Assembly: GCF_029871205.1 (NCBI RefSeq)
Contig: NZ_SSOJ01000120.1
Coordinates: forward strand, 1 to 43,172
Direction: 5' to 3'
Source: Pseudomonas sp. BN417
GTDB taxonomy: Bacteria > Pseudomonadota > Gammaproteobacteria > Pseudomonadales > Pseudomonadaceae
DNA: 43,172 nt
Position numbers and translations under genes: made by a program. Shown one piece after another: positions 18,947 through 27,255 of this stretch (position 1 is the first letter of the stretch; every line of letters starts with the position of its first letter). A model generated the notes under the pieces. It was not told where the DNA came from. It did not search any database and saw only the letters and a list, made by a program, of their open reading frames with translations.

Positions 18947-19021
18947 GTAGGATGGGTCGGGCGGCGTTCCGCGAGCGGAGCGATACCCATGCGGACAGGG
19001 CTGATGGATATCGCAAGTTCG
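18947..19021. repeat. GTAGGATGGG element, inverted copy of 16208-16292
   Basis: Read on the minus strand it matches CTTGCGATA-CCATCAGCC-TGTCCGCA-GGTATCGCTCCGCTCGCGGAACGCC... of the copy near the MATE gene. It lies between the LysR gene and the downstream end of the fimbrial cluster. 19022-19108 holds nothing else I recognise. Confidence 0.85.
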
Positions 19022-19108
19022 CTCTCACCGGTGATCCAGTTGTAATCGACACCTCGGTAGGACGTGGATCAAGTGTTGGAATAGTGCCGCTTACGCCAGG
19101 CCCACCAA

Positions 19109-20167
19109 TCACTTGTAGTAGATGTCCACTGACGCCGAGGCATTGAACGGGCCGATGATCGCCTCGTTGCTGGTCCATTTCAGCCGGGCCAGGAAGTTCT
19201 GCGGTATTTGTCCGTTACTGGCGGTATTGGCCATCAGGAGAAATTCCTTGTTGAACGGAATGCGAGCGAGCGTCTCCTTACGGAACAACTGAATGCCGAC
19301 GGATGAGTTGTCGTTCGGTATCAGGGTGTAGCCGTCCTTTGCCTTGGCATTGATCGGTGTGAGCTGGGCGCCAAGGCCATAGACGCTGGAGCAGGGTTTG
19401 TTAACGGTGATGGTCAGCGGCAGTTCCTTTATCTCTTTGCCTGCTTCGGCCAGGCTCGGGTGGATGTGGCCGAAGTAGACCGTTTCGGGGGAAATGCTCA
19501 GGGTCGCGCCGCAGGCGATGTAGCGCATGTTGCTCAGGCCATTCACATACATGCGGAAGTTCTTGTCGAGGTGGTCGTTCATACCGCCGACGCCGTCCAG
19601 TTGGAAGGCGCCGTAAGCACCGACGACCCCTGTCAGCTTGCCTTCCTTGCCTGTACTCGGTGCGCTGCGTTTGGAAACGAAGAAGCTGTAGCTCAACTGT
19701 TTCGTAATGGCCTTGTCCGGGCACCCGTTGCCACCTGGCGCGGTGTTCGTGCCGCAATAGAAGTAGAAATACTCGAGTTTCTTCCGGCAACGGCCTTGGA
19801 ACCGCTCCATCCCGTTGTCGCAGTAATAATCATGGCCATCCAATCGAATGCCCAACTCCAGGTCCGGGCCCAATTTGGTGTAACCCGGATCGTCCGGACT
19901 CAAATAGAAGTAAACGTATTCACCACTCGCGGAGCGGTCCTGCCAGCAGGTGATACTTATGCTGTATTCCGGCGAACGCCATAACACCGTGTTCTTCGGC
20001 AAGGTGTTGGACACGGCAATGGTGGTGTCTATGTAAGCCGTATCAGAGACTTCTCCAGTAATCTGCCAACCGTTTTTGCTGGTGTCTTTCAGGCAGGCCA
20101 GGGCGAAGCTCTTCTGGGCCAGCGCAAGCATCAGGCCGAGGAACACCAATCGGATCATGTTCTTCAT
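19109..20167 (-). CDS. Fimbrial adhesin/minor subunit, two-domain (second adhesin)
   Basis: 352 aa secreted protein. Signal peptide KNMIRLVFLGLMLALAQKSFA. Residues ~23-215 form a Cys-rich N-terminal domain beginning AYIDTTIAVSNTLPKNTVLWRSPEYSISITCW, the start typical of FimH/CupB6-like receptor-binding domains. Residues ~220-352 are a pilin domain (YFGHIHPSLAEAGKEIKELPLTITVNKPCSSVYG) ending ASVDIYYK. The alternating hydrophobics and penultimate Tyr form the chaperone-recognised C-terminus. It is the last gene of the cluster, 17 bases after the second chaperone, which probably serves it. The receptor is unknown. There is no close family name I can assign. Confidence 0.85.
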   Translation of the reverse strand: MKNMIRLVFLGLMLALAQKSFALACLKDTSKNGWQITGEVSDTAYIDTTIAVSNTLPKNTVLWRSPEYSISITCWQDRSASGEYVYFYLSPDDPGYTKLGPDLELGIRLDGHDYYCDNGMERFQGRCRKKLEYFYFYCGTNTAPGGNGCPDKAITKQLSYSFFVSKRSAPSTGKEGKLTGVVGAYGAFQLDGVGGMNDHLDKNFRMYVNGLSNMRYIACGATLSISPETVYFGHIHPSLAEAGKEIKELPLTITVNKPCSSVYGLGAQLTPINAKAKDGYTLIPNDNSSVGIQLFRKETLARIPFNKEFLLMANTASNGQIPQNFLARLKWTSNEAIIGPFNASASVDIYYK

Positions 20168-20184
20168 GTTCGTTTTTCCTTGGG

Positions 20185-21138
20185 TCAGGAGCGGGGGGAA
20201 CCCTGGCTTTTCCCGCCAGGTTCGAGTGCCACGTGGTAGGCGCGTGGGTTACCTGCGTCGCTGATGACCTGGTAGTGGAAACCCTCAGGCGGGCAGGTGG
20301 GCGTGTCCAGGACGTGCGATGAGAAGGGCGAAAGCATCAAGTGTTCGATCGGCGTGCCACAGCTGCGGCCATCGGGCGCCTTGGCTTCGATATCGCTGAG
20401 GGTCAGGTAGTAGGGGGAGGGGTTGCTGACCCTGGTATGGCCTTCGTTCCCTGGCTGCCGTTCCCAAGTCAATGCGGCTCTGGCTGCGTCCGGAGTCATC
20501 TGCAGGGCCGGGCGATAGAACAACTTGAAGCGATGCCGGAGGGCGATCTGTAGCACGTTCGGGTCCTTTGGCGCCTTCGGGACTTCCAGCGCGCTGAGCA
20601 GAAAGTAGGATTCGCGATCCTCGGGCAGCCCGTGGCCCAGGTAGAAAACATCCACTGTCGCTTTCTGCCGCGCCGGAATTCGCATCAGTGGCGTGGAAAG
20701 CGCCATGGGCAGGTCCCGCGCCTCTTCCCCATCTCCCCAGTCGAGGGTGACTTGCGCGAGGGCGGCTTCTTTGTCTTCGTTGGCCAGAGTTATGGTCAGG
20801 CGAGCGTCCGCCATGATGAAGCGGCTTTCCCCGTTGAAGGAGAGTTCCGCCCTGGCATTTGTGGATGGCCCTGCCAAGAGTAGAAAGAGCAATGGGAAGA
20901 ATGAAAAGCGGATTTTGTTAATTGTGCGGAAGTTTAATCCTGATCGAATGCATGTTTTTGTTTGTGCATCTCTTTTTGGGATTTTCCCAAAGAGGTTTAT
21001 GGCGTCATGTAAATGATGATATTTATGGCTTCTTGAGTTAATTATTTTGGCTTTGCCATTGCAATACATAGGATTAAATGACATCGCAACGTCATGGCGC
21101 CATGGTATTGCTATTCCTGAAGATTCACTCCGTATCAT
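20185..21138 (-). CDS. Second periplasmic fimbrial chaperone, start uncertain or N-terminus disrupted
   Basis: The open frame is 317 codons, but the recognisable protein starts with the hydrophobic signal KIRFSFFPLLFLLLAGPSTNARA (near 20930-20860) followed by a PapD-like domain. Conserved elements: FYLGHGLPEDRESYFLLSALEVPK, the RHRFKLFYRPALQ strand (subunit-anchoring Lys, FYRP) and a second domain with a disulfide (SCGTPIEH ... DTPTCPPEG). No ATG, GTG or TTG occurs in frame just before the signal peptide. The only ATGs are ~50-70 codons upstream, in AT-rich sequence with no SD. ATGs in another frame at about 20961 and 20949 run into stops, so a small indel may have broken the start. It would serve the adhesin just downstream. 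Confidence 0.7.
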   Translation of the reverse strand: MIRSESSGIAIPWRHDVAMSFNPMYCNGKAKIINSRSHKYHHLHDAINLFGKIPKRDAQTKTCIRSGLNFRTINKIRFSFFPLLFLLLAGPSTNARAELSFNGESRFIMADARLTITLANEDKEAALAQVTLDWGDGEEARDLPMALSTPLMRIPARQKATVDVFYLGHGLPEDRESYFLLSALEVPKAPKDPNVLQIALRHRFKLFYRPALQMTPDAARAALTWERQPGNEGHTRVSNPSPYYLTLSDIEAKAPDGRSCGTPIEHLMLSPFSSHVLDTPTCPPEGFHYQVISDAGNPRAYHVALEPGGKSQGSPRS

Positions 21139-21321
21139 AAATGTGAGCTCTGTTTTTCTTGGGTCTTTCGACTTTAAGCTTCATGGCTGAATTGCCAAAA
21201 GTTTGCAGTTTTTTCACATTTGGTCTATCGGCTTTCCATTTTTTGGCTTGTAGGAAACGTCTTCCTGATCGTGGAATAGGAGGAAGTTGAATGATTGAAT
21301 TCGAACCCAACAACTCAAGTA
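21139..21321. other. AT-rich intergenic segment next to foreign fragment
   Basis: This stretch is clearly lower in GC than the surrounding genes, with many T-tracts and no family-like frame on either strand. It lies between the second chaperone frame and a GC-rich fragment that begins abruptly near 21322. The base change marks a probable junction. Confidence 0.5.
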
Positions 21322-21622
21322 ACAGGCGGCGATCTTCACCTATATCGACCGCTTGAAGCGGCCGATCCTGGTCGCCGGCGACACTCCGGCCAGCGGCGGC
21401 TACATGCTGCTCAATGGCGCCGCGGAAAACGGCATGCACCTGTGGATCAAACACAAGGCCAAGTACATGGGCCAGGTCAACGGGATGATCAGGGAGCATT
21501 CCGCCGTCCAGTCCAAGGCCGGACTGCCGGTGACGGCGGAGAAGAACTGGGTGATCGTGACGCCAGAGCAGATTCAGCAGGGGCATACCTTGTACAGGCT
21601 TCAACTCATCGGGCCGGCATGA
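21322..21622 (+). pseudogene. Truncated GC-rich coding fragment on the opposite strand, family uncertain
   Basis: After an in-frame TAA at about 21319-21321 the plus strand has a 99-codon open frame starting QAAIFTYIDRLKRPILVAGD. It has no proper start; the first usable one is a TTG at 21353. Codon use is normal for GC-rich Pseudomonas (GC at third positions), unlike its AT-rich flanks, so it looks like a real gene's 3' end. The early RPILVAGDTPASGGYMLLNG vaguely recalls the first strand of a PAAR-type tip protein, but I cannot confirm this. It is antisense to the fimbrial genes and has no intact neighbours of its own. Best read as a leftover of inserted DNA. Confidence 0.45.
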
Positions 21623-21889
21623 CTGTTTGGTTTGGAGTGGGAGACGGGGCTGCCGAGAACGCGAGCAATTCAAGCTTGGATGTCGGGGCCGTGCGAGACT
21701 CCAGCACGGCTACCGGCCAATCCGCCGACGATGGTCGACACTTATCGTGTAGCCAGTTAAAGGGCCGGGGCCAAGCATGTGAGCGTGCAGTCCCCTATCT
21801 GCACGATAATGATCCAGTTGTAGCCGATAATGTCGGCACACCATATGGGCAACCAAGTGAGCGTTTTCAAGAAAGTGGCGTGATGGTGT
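21623..21889. mobile_element. Possible insertion-sequence end remnant (IS21-like subrepeats)
   Basis: This noncoding stretch contains related short motifs: ACACTTATCGTGTAGCCAGTT, then CACGATAATGATCCAGTTGTAG, then CCGATAATGTCGGCACACC. The TTATCG/CGATAA and CCAGTTGTAGCC modules repeat within 100 bases, and multiple subrepeats near a terminus are a habit of IS21-family elements. No transposase frame remains. Recognition is by pattern only and may be wrong. Confidence 0.35.
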
Positions 21890-22918
21890 TTATAGAGTGT
21901 CGATGACGATTGTCAGTATCGAATCGATTTTCCCTACTGTGAGAGGACTCGATGGATCGCGTTTGAGCTTGGCGTTGAATCGTTGTTTTATCGTCTGACT
22001 ATCTATATCGAAAGTGCCGTCTTTAAGTTTGAAGGTTCTATTCAAGTCTATCGTTTTTCCGTCTTCGGTTTCTATCTCGATGACCACGCCTGTAGCACAG
22101 CCTTTGCACTTTATATCGAGGCTTCCATCGGTGCGGAGATTCGCTGATTCGAAACGAAATGACGCGGCATTGTTGAAGAACTCGGCATTCTGCTGGCTGC
22201 CACAGTTGCCTATTCCTAGTTTAAATGGCTTCCTGATAGTGTCGTTGATAATATTGGCTGCGGCTACGAATCCAAAATCAACGGTTTGCTGTACATCGGT
22301 AATGCTGCACGGAGTCACCAGCAGTTGGGCGGAGGTGCTAAGTTTCAAAGGGGCCCAGTCAGTACTGTTAGACCCAGCATACCAATAAGATAAAAGCTTG
22401 CCCTTCGTGGAGAGGCTTACGTCATGAAGCCCTGGAGCAAGGGTCGTACTGGCTTTGGTTTTCACCAGTTCGGCCAGAACGGGAACACTCATCGCGTGAG
22501 AGGAGCCGCGTGATGGCTTCTCTATCTTGAAGACTTCCGACCATCCGCTACAGGATATGTATTCGCCATTTATATTCCTGTAACGAATTCCTATTCCGTC
22601 GAGCGGAGTGGGGCAAACGTTACCTGATCCCTCGTTGGGTTTGACTTGTATATAAAAATCATATCTGGAATTCCATATGGAATTCGGTTCGTCAAAACAG
22701 GTGATGTTGCCAGACATGGCGATAGTGCCCAGCACTCCATTCAACGGGGTGAGGTTGAAGGGGCGCAAACTAGATAGTTTGACGTTAACTGTGTTGTTCC
22801 CCGGTGAAGCGGATGAGCTACTGCGACACACATTGTTTGCTGAGGAGTTTGCATAAGCAAGGGAAGGCAGAAGTAGTAGCGTAAAGCAACCGATGATGAG
22901 TCCTTTAATATGCGTCAT
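21890..22918 (-). CDS. Fimbrial adhesin/minor subunit, two-domain (first adhesin)
   Basis: 342 aa secreted protein. Signal peptide THIKGLIIGCFTLLLLPSLAYA. N-terminal domain to about residue 200 with several Cys and an opening NTVNVKLSSLRPFNLTPLNGVLGTIAMSGNITCF, analogous to other fimbrial tip domains. C-terminal pilin domain ~200-342 (TPCSITDVQQTVDFGFVAAANI). It ends SILTIVIDTL and lacks the penultimate Tyr/Phe of the other two subunits; the probable IS scar starts right after the stop, so the last residues may have been altered. The start overlaps the preceding short gene as ATGA, with AGAGGAA upstream, so translation is coupled. Its GC content is visibly lower than that of the usher. Confidence 0.82.
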   Translation of the reverse strand: MTHIKGLIIGCFTLLLLPSLAYANSSANNVCRSSSSASPGNNTVNVKLSSLRPFNLTPLNGVLGTIAMSGNITCFDEPNSIWNSRYDFYIQVKPNEGSGNVCPTPLDGIGIRYRNINGEYISCSGWSEVFKIEKPSRGSSHAMSVPVLAELVKTKASTTLAPGLHDVSLSTKGKLLSYWYAGSNSTDWAPLKLSTSAQLLVTPCSITDVQQTVDFGFVAAANIINDTIRKPFKLGIGNCGSQQNAEFFNNAASFRFESANLRTDGSLDIKCKGCATGVVIEIETEDGKTIDLNRTFKLKDGTFDIDSQTIKQRFNAKLKRDPSSPLTVGKIDSILTIVIDTL

Positions 22919-23124
22919 TTATAAAGTTCCTCTACAAGATTCCAAGCTAATCCCCGCGCACTGCCTATCTTGGCGGCCTTGATGGAGATGCTGGCGGGCA
23001 GGGTGATGCCTTTCTCCATATTGGAGTGGTTGGGTGTGCACGTGGCGTAGGCATTGGTCCAGGCCAGGCTCGCGGCGAGGGCCAGGCTGGTCAGCATCAG
23101 TTTGTTCAGGACGTTGGGGAACAT
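22915..23124 (-). pseudogene. Truncated fimbrial adhesin: signal peptide plus first strands only
   Basis: 69 aa. It has a good SD (AGGAG, 8 bases before ATG 23124), a normal signal peptide (LMLTSLALAASLAWTNAYA) and a mature start TCTPNHSNMEKGITLPASISIKAAKIGSARG. This aligns by eye with the opening strands of the 352 aa adhesin (IDTTIAVSNTLPKNTVLW) before it stops at TGA, overlapping the next ATG. The end (LAWNLVEELYK) reads through the next gene's ribosome binding site. I infer an internal deletion that removed about 300 codons and fused the stub to the next leader. It may still be translated and help couple the next gene. Confidence 0.6.
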
Positions 23125-23143
23125 CGCGTTAACTCCTCGGCCT

Positions 23144-25657
23144 TCACAGGGGTTGCTCGATGGGGCTAGGACGGCAGGACGCGGCGACCCGTTCGTAGGC
23201 CAGCTCCTTGTTCACCGGCGGCAGGGAGTAGTCGATCGTGCAGGCACCCTCGCTCCAGCGGATCGCCAGCCGGCCCTGCTCCTGGATGCCGAACACCAAC
23301 AGGCGGGACAGGTTGTCCACCATGCCCAGTACCTTGTCCTTCTCGTCATGTGCCTGGGCGCCGAAGGGAATCTTCTGGCCGTTGTCCTGGCTCAGGTCGA
23401 ACTGCACGCGGCGGCCGGATTCGGCGGCGAAACGGCCCTTGACGATGGCGCCACGGGTCGGCACGACCATCTGCGCGTTGTCGGCGATTTCGGTATCGCT
23501 GCCCAGGGTATTGGTGTCCAGGTTCAGCCAGTTGTAGCGGTAGGGCTGGGCATAGGGGACCACGGCGTAACCCTTGCGGTCGGTGCGGACGGACTGGTAG
23601 CCCTCGACGCCGACCCCGCGGATTTCCGGTACCTCGACGAGGGCGAAGGTTTCCCCCACCGGCGCGCCGAAAGTCACCCCGCCGCTGTGCAGCACCACGG
23701 AACCCGCGGCGCTCAGGTCCATGTGCTTGTTGTCGCGGCCCTGGCTGTAGTTGGCGTTCAGCTTGGATTTCGGGGTATCCCAGCCGATGCCCAGGCTGCC
23801 CGAGCTGCCCCCGCGATCGCTGTGGCTGGCCTGGGCGGCGTAGTTGACGGTGTTTCCTTCGTCCAGATAGCCGGTAACGCTGGTCTGCAGGCTGGAGTCG
23901 CCATCGTTCGAGGAAATGGCGCTGGCATTGACCCGGTGCGAGCGGGCGCCGCTGCCAAGGGGAATGCTGATGGAGGCGGTGAACTGGGTATCCGACTGCG
24001 CCGCCGGGCCGGAGTCCTGGGTGCGGGACATGGAGAGGCTGTAGCTGGCGGAGCGCACACTGCTGCTGTAGCCGAGCTGCCAGCGACGGGTACTGCCCTG
24101 GCGGTTCCAGTAGTTGGTTTCGCCTACGCCGAGGAACAGGGAGCTGCGCCCGTTGAGCGTCTGGTTGATGTTCATGTCGAAACGGCTTTTCTGCCGACCC
24201 ACGCTCGTGCCGCTGATGTAGTCCATGTCCTCCACATGCTGGTTCAGGGTGCGGTAACCCTCGGTGGAGTAGCGGTAGCCGACCATGGTGAAGGTGGTGT
24301 CGGTGGCGGCCAGGGTCTTGGCGTACAGGAAGCGCGCGCTCTGGCCCTGGTTCTTGTTGCCGCTGCGGGCCTTGGACTGGCTGTTGGTGACGTCGAAGGA
24401 CAGGCCGCCGATGGGAGTGTTGACGCCCACGCCGAGGTTGGCCGCGTTGTACTTGTCCGCCACCACCGCGCCGCCGTAGCCGGTGAGGTTGTCGGTCATG
24501 CCGTAGACCGCGGTGCCCTGGGTGAAGTTGGGCGAGGCAAGGCCATCGGTCTGGTACTGGCCGGCGGCGAAGCTGTAGCGCAGGTTGCCGCGCCGGGTCA
24601 TCACCGGCAGGTAGGAGAAGGACTGCTGGAAGCTGCGCTCGCGCCCGTCGGCTTCGATGATCCGGACTTCCAGGTCACCATTGGAGCCGCTGGGGTAGAT
24701 ATCGGTGATCTCGAAGGCCCCCGGCGTCACGCTGGTGGAGTAGATCACGTAGCCGTTCTGGCGCACTTCCACCGTGGCGTTGGTCTCGGCGATGCCGCGT
24801 ACCACCGGGGCGTACCCGGCCTCGTTGTCGGGCAGCATGCCGATGTCGGAATTGAGTTGCACGCCGCGCATGCGCACGCTGTCGAAGATCTCGCCCGGGC
24901 TGTAGAGCTCGCCCACGGCCAGGGTGCCCTTGAGGCGACGGATGTCCCGTTCGGCATAGGTGCGATTGCTGCGGAAGGTGTTGCGCATGCCCGTCCCGCC
25001 GGTCAGCGAGGAATCGTTGCGCAGCCGCCAGCCCAACAGGTTGAAGCCGTTGCGCAGGCCGATGTAGCGGTAGTCGCTGGTCCGGCCGTCCTGGATGTTG
25101 CGGCTGAAGTTGGTCTGGTAGTTGCTGAACAGGGCGGTGATGCCGTCGTCCCACAGGGCGGGGTCGACGTAGCCGCGGGCATTTCGCCGGACGTAGGCCT
25201 GGGGAATGCTGATCATCAGGGCCAGCTCGGTGACCTCGAATTCCACCGAGGCGCCCTGGATGGTGGCGGCGACATCCAGCGGCGCGACGTCTTCCAGGTT
25301 CGCCGGGAGGATGTTTTCCCGCATCAGCCGGGCGACATCCACGCCCAGGGATTTCAGCAGGCCCAGCTGGATCAGTGGCCGTACGATGCCGGTCGTGGCA
25401 TCGGCGGCGAAGTTGATGTCCTGGCGGGTGGCCAGTGCATGGTTCAGGTAGATATCGACGCTGTAGGAGCCCGGCAGCACGCTGCTGCCCTTTTCGAAGT
25501 ACTCGAGTTCGACCGCTCCGCCGCTCTGGTTCAGGAACAGCTCGTTGAACTCCGCGGCCAGGATGTCGCCCGGCATGGTCAGGCCAAGGGCCAGGAAACA
25601 GGACGACCCGGAATAGGCGGCAATCTTGAAATTGAACTTTTTCATGAAATTGGCCAT
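23144..25657 (-). CDS. Fimbrial outer-membrane usher (FimD/PapC family)
   Basis: 837 aa. Signal peptide in NFKIAAYSGSSCFLALGLTMPGDILA. Usher N-terminal domain FNELFLNQSGGAVELEYFEKGSSVLPGSYSVDIYLN, 24-strand barrel with plug region, and the signature RGNLRYSFAAGQYQTDG. Two C-terminal plug-like domains end with a Cys pair (EGACTIDYSLPPVNKELAYERVAASCRP) as in FimD/CupA3-type ushers. Length is normal. ATG 25657 has AAGGGA 8 bases upstream. It assembles the pilus across the outer membrane. It is the only usher in the cluster, serving two chaperones and up to four subunits. Confidence 0.95.
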   Translation of the reverse strand: MANFMKKFNFKIAAYSGSSCFLALGLTMPGDILAAEFNELFLNQSGGAVELEYFEKGSSVLPGSYSVDIYLNHALATRQDINFAADATTGIVRPLIQLGLLKSLGVDVARLMRENILPANLEDVAPLDVAATIQGASVEFEVTELALMISIPQAYVRRNARGYVDPALWDDGITALFSNYQTNFSRNIQDGRTSDYRYIGLRNGFNLLGWRLRNDSSLTGGTGMRNTFRSNRTYAERDIRRLKGTLAVGELYSPGEIFDSVRMRGVQLNSDIGMLPDNEAGYAPVVRGIAETNATVEVRQNGYVIYSTSVTPGAFEITDIYPSGSNGDLEVRIIEADGRERSFQQSFSYLPVMTRRGNLRYSFAAGQYQTDGLASPNFTQGTAVYGMTDNLTGYGGAVVADKYNAANLGVGVNTPIGGLSFDVTNSQSKARSGNKNQGQSARFLYAKTLAATDTTFTMVGYRYSTEGYRTLNQHVEDMDYISGTSVGRQKSRFDMNINQTLNGRSSLFLGVGETNYWNRQGSTRRWQLGYSSSVRSASYSLSMSRTQDSGPAAQSDTQFTASISIPLGSGARSHRVNASAISSNDGDSSLQTSVTGYLDEGNTVNYAAQASHSDRGGSSGSLGIGWDTPKSKLNANYSQGRDNKHMDLSAAGSVVLHSGGVTFGAPVGETFALVEVPEIRGVGVEGYQSVRTDRKGYAVVPYAQPYRYNWLNLDTNTLGSDTEIADNAQMVVPTRGAIVKGRFAAESGRRVQFDLSQDNGQKIPFGAQAHDEKDKVLGMVDNLSRLLVFGIQEQGRLAIRWSEGACTIDYSLPPVNKELAYERVAASCRPSPIEQPL

Positions 25658-25760
25658 GTAACTATCCCTTGAGTCGAATTCCCCGTGCCGGAGGAAATAA
25701 CTCTTTTGAAATGTGCTGATTGACTTCAGGCGTTGATATTGGGGCGATGAAACTTGCTAT

Positions 25761-26468
25761 TTAGTTGGCGAGTTCGCTCGTGTGCTTGTCGACTCCGCCA
25801 TAGTCATTGATGGTTTCGAACTCGACTTTCCGGGAACCGGAAGTGTTGCCGGGGAAGTTCTTGATACCCAGTTCGAGTGTCGACCCCGGCGCGGCCATGT
25901 CTGCGTCCACGTCGTAGGACTTGCCGGCGCTGATGAACTTCACTCGGCCGAAGGAAACATGGAAGGCCGAGGTATTGCTCACTTCCAGGCCCTTGCCGGT
26001 CAGGCGCCATTTCAGGGCGGCGGGAGCGTCCTCGACTTTTCCCGGCAAGCCGGCGGGGCGATAGAAGAACTTGATCCGCTGGCGCAGGGCGATCTGCAGG
26101 GTGTTCTCGGATTTCGCCTTCTGCGGAATTTCCTGTACGTTCAGGCGGAACAGCGATTCCTTGTCGGTCGGCAGGCCTTGCCCGTAGTAGAGGATCCGCA
26201 GGTTCTGCTGCTTGTTGCCGCCCAGGCGGCTCAGCGCGGGAGTGATGGCGAACGGAACATCCTGTTTCCCCGTGGCGCCTTCGTCTTCGATCCAGGACTG
26301 GATCATGATGTCCTGGCTCGCCTGGTTCTTGACCAGCACCGAGGCCTCTTTGGCGGGGGCGCTGAGTACGACGCGCGTGCTGCCCAGGGTGATGCCGGCC
26401 GACGCCAGGCTGGAAACGAGCAGCAGGCAACCACCCAGCAGGATCTTGGAAGACAGTTGATAGCTCAT
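25761..26468 (-). CDS. Periplasmic fimbrial chaperone (PapD/FimC family)
   Basis: 235 aa. Signal peptide SYQLSSKILLGGCLLLVSSLASA. Two Ig-like domains: GITLGSTRVVLSAPAKEASVLVKNQ carries the domain-1 Arg, LRILYYGQGLPTDKESLFRLNVQEIPQ is the F1-G1 region, and LRQRIKFFYRPAGLPG holds the conserved Lys and FYRP. It lacks a disulfide in domain 2, unlike the second chaperone. It is placed between pilin and usher, 52 bases after the pilin stop, the standard order of chaperone-usher operons. It delivers the pilin subunits to the usher by donor-strand complementation. Confidence 0.94.
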   Translation of the reverse strand: MSYQLSSKILLGGCLLLVSSLASAGITLGSTRVVLSAPAKEASVLVKNQASQDIMIQSWIEDEGATGKQDVPFAITPALSRLGGNKQQNLRILYYGQGLPTDKESLFRLNVQEIPQKAKSENTLQIALRQRIKFFYRPAGLPGKVEDAPAALKWRLTGKGLEVSNTSAFHVSFGRVKFISAGKSYDVDADMAAPGSTLELGIKNFPGNTSGSRKVEFETINDYGGVDKHTSELAN

Positions 26469-26520
26469 GGTGAACTCGCCTCTGGTGCGGAGGGGGCGAG
26501 CCCCCTCCGGTATTGATGGA

Positions 26521-27120
26521 TTAGCGGTAGGTCAGGGTGAAGGGCAGGGTGCCTTCGGCGGTACCCGGCTTGACGTCTTCCACCTTGCCGCTCATGACGT
26601 AGCCGGCGCGCAGGTTCATGTCGGCTTTGTAGGTGACGTCCGGCTCGGTGCCGCTCTTGACCAGTTCGGCCTCGAAGACGTCGCTCGAGTTGGCCAGGTT
26701 GATGCGGGTGCCGTCGGCCTTGTAGAGGCCGATGCCGACGCCTTTGGCGTCACCGGTGGTCTTCAGCAGGCCGGTGTTGCTGTCGAAGCCGGAGCCGGAA
26801 GCCGGGTCGAACTTCAGCTGGACGTGGGTCAGGCCGGTGCCGGTGCCGCCGCAGTCGAGGTTCAGGTTGATGTTGGTGCCGCCCGCGATGCCGCCGCCGG
26901 CGGTGCCGCCCAGGGTGTCGATGGAGACCTTGCCGAGTTCGACGTCGATGATCTTGTTGCCTTTTTCACCGCTGACACCGGTACCGGCGCCGCCGGAGAT
27001 GCCGCAGGAGGCGGCGACAATTTCGCCGGTGAAGTTGATGGTGCCGTCGGCGGCCATTGCGCCGTTGGCCAGGAGGCTGGCGACAGCGGCGGCCAGCAGA
27101 CTTTTCATGGAGATAGTCAC
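26521..27120 (-). CDS. Major fimbrial pilin (FimA/CupA1-like)
   Basis: 199 aa. Signal peptide MKSLLAAAVASLLANGAMA, mature start ADGTINFTGEIVAASC. That donor strand plus the Cys pair (AASCGIS ... NLDCGGTG) are the type 1 pilin hallmark, and the end LPFTLTYR has the penultimate Tyr recognised by chaperones. I place the start at GTG 27120, which has AGGAAG 7 bases upstream; ATG 27108 lacks an SD. A glycine-rich loop (GGTAGGGIAGG) interrupts the usual pattern. First gene of the cluster and main structural subunit. Confidence 0.9.
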   Translation of the reverse strand: MTISMKSLLAAAVASLLANGAMAADGTINFTGEIVAASCGISGGAGTGVSGEKGNKIIDVELGKVSIDTLGGTAGGGIAGGTNINLNLDCGGTGTGLTHVQLKFDPASGSGFDSNTGLLKTTGDAKGVGIGLYKADGTRINLANSSDVFEAELVKSGTEPDVTYKADMNLRAGYVMSGKVEDVKPGTAEGTLPFTLTYR

Positions 27121-27255
27121 GATAGAACTTCCTTTTGGCTGATTGAGGTTTTTGCGTCGTTGAACTCCTTGGGAGTTGGTTAAATTTTCAAGGAAACTTA
27201 GAAGCACATCTATAAAGCCATTCCTACGGGACTACTGGTTTTCTCTCATTGGCTT

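Noticed and set aside
19029-21820. Shared 13-mer TGATCCAGTTGTA at about 19029 and 21807, as possible element ends around the second chaperone-adhesin pair
   Set aside because: In 43 kb about a dozen 13-mer matches are expected by chance, and the sequence on either side does not continue the match.
21295-21906. 203-codon plus-strand frame across the scar
   Set aside because: It runs through the GC-rich fragment in the wrong frame and then noncoding DNA. The frame starting after 21322 has the better codon pattern.
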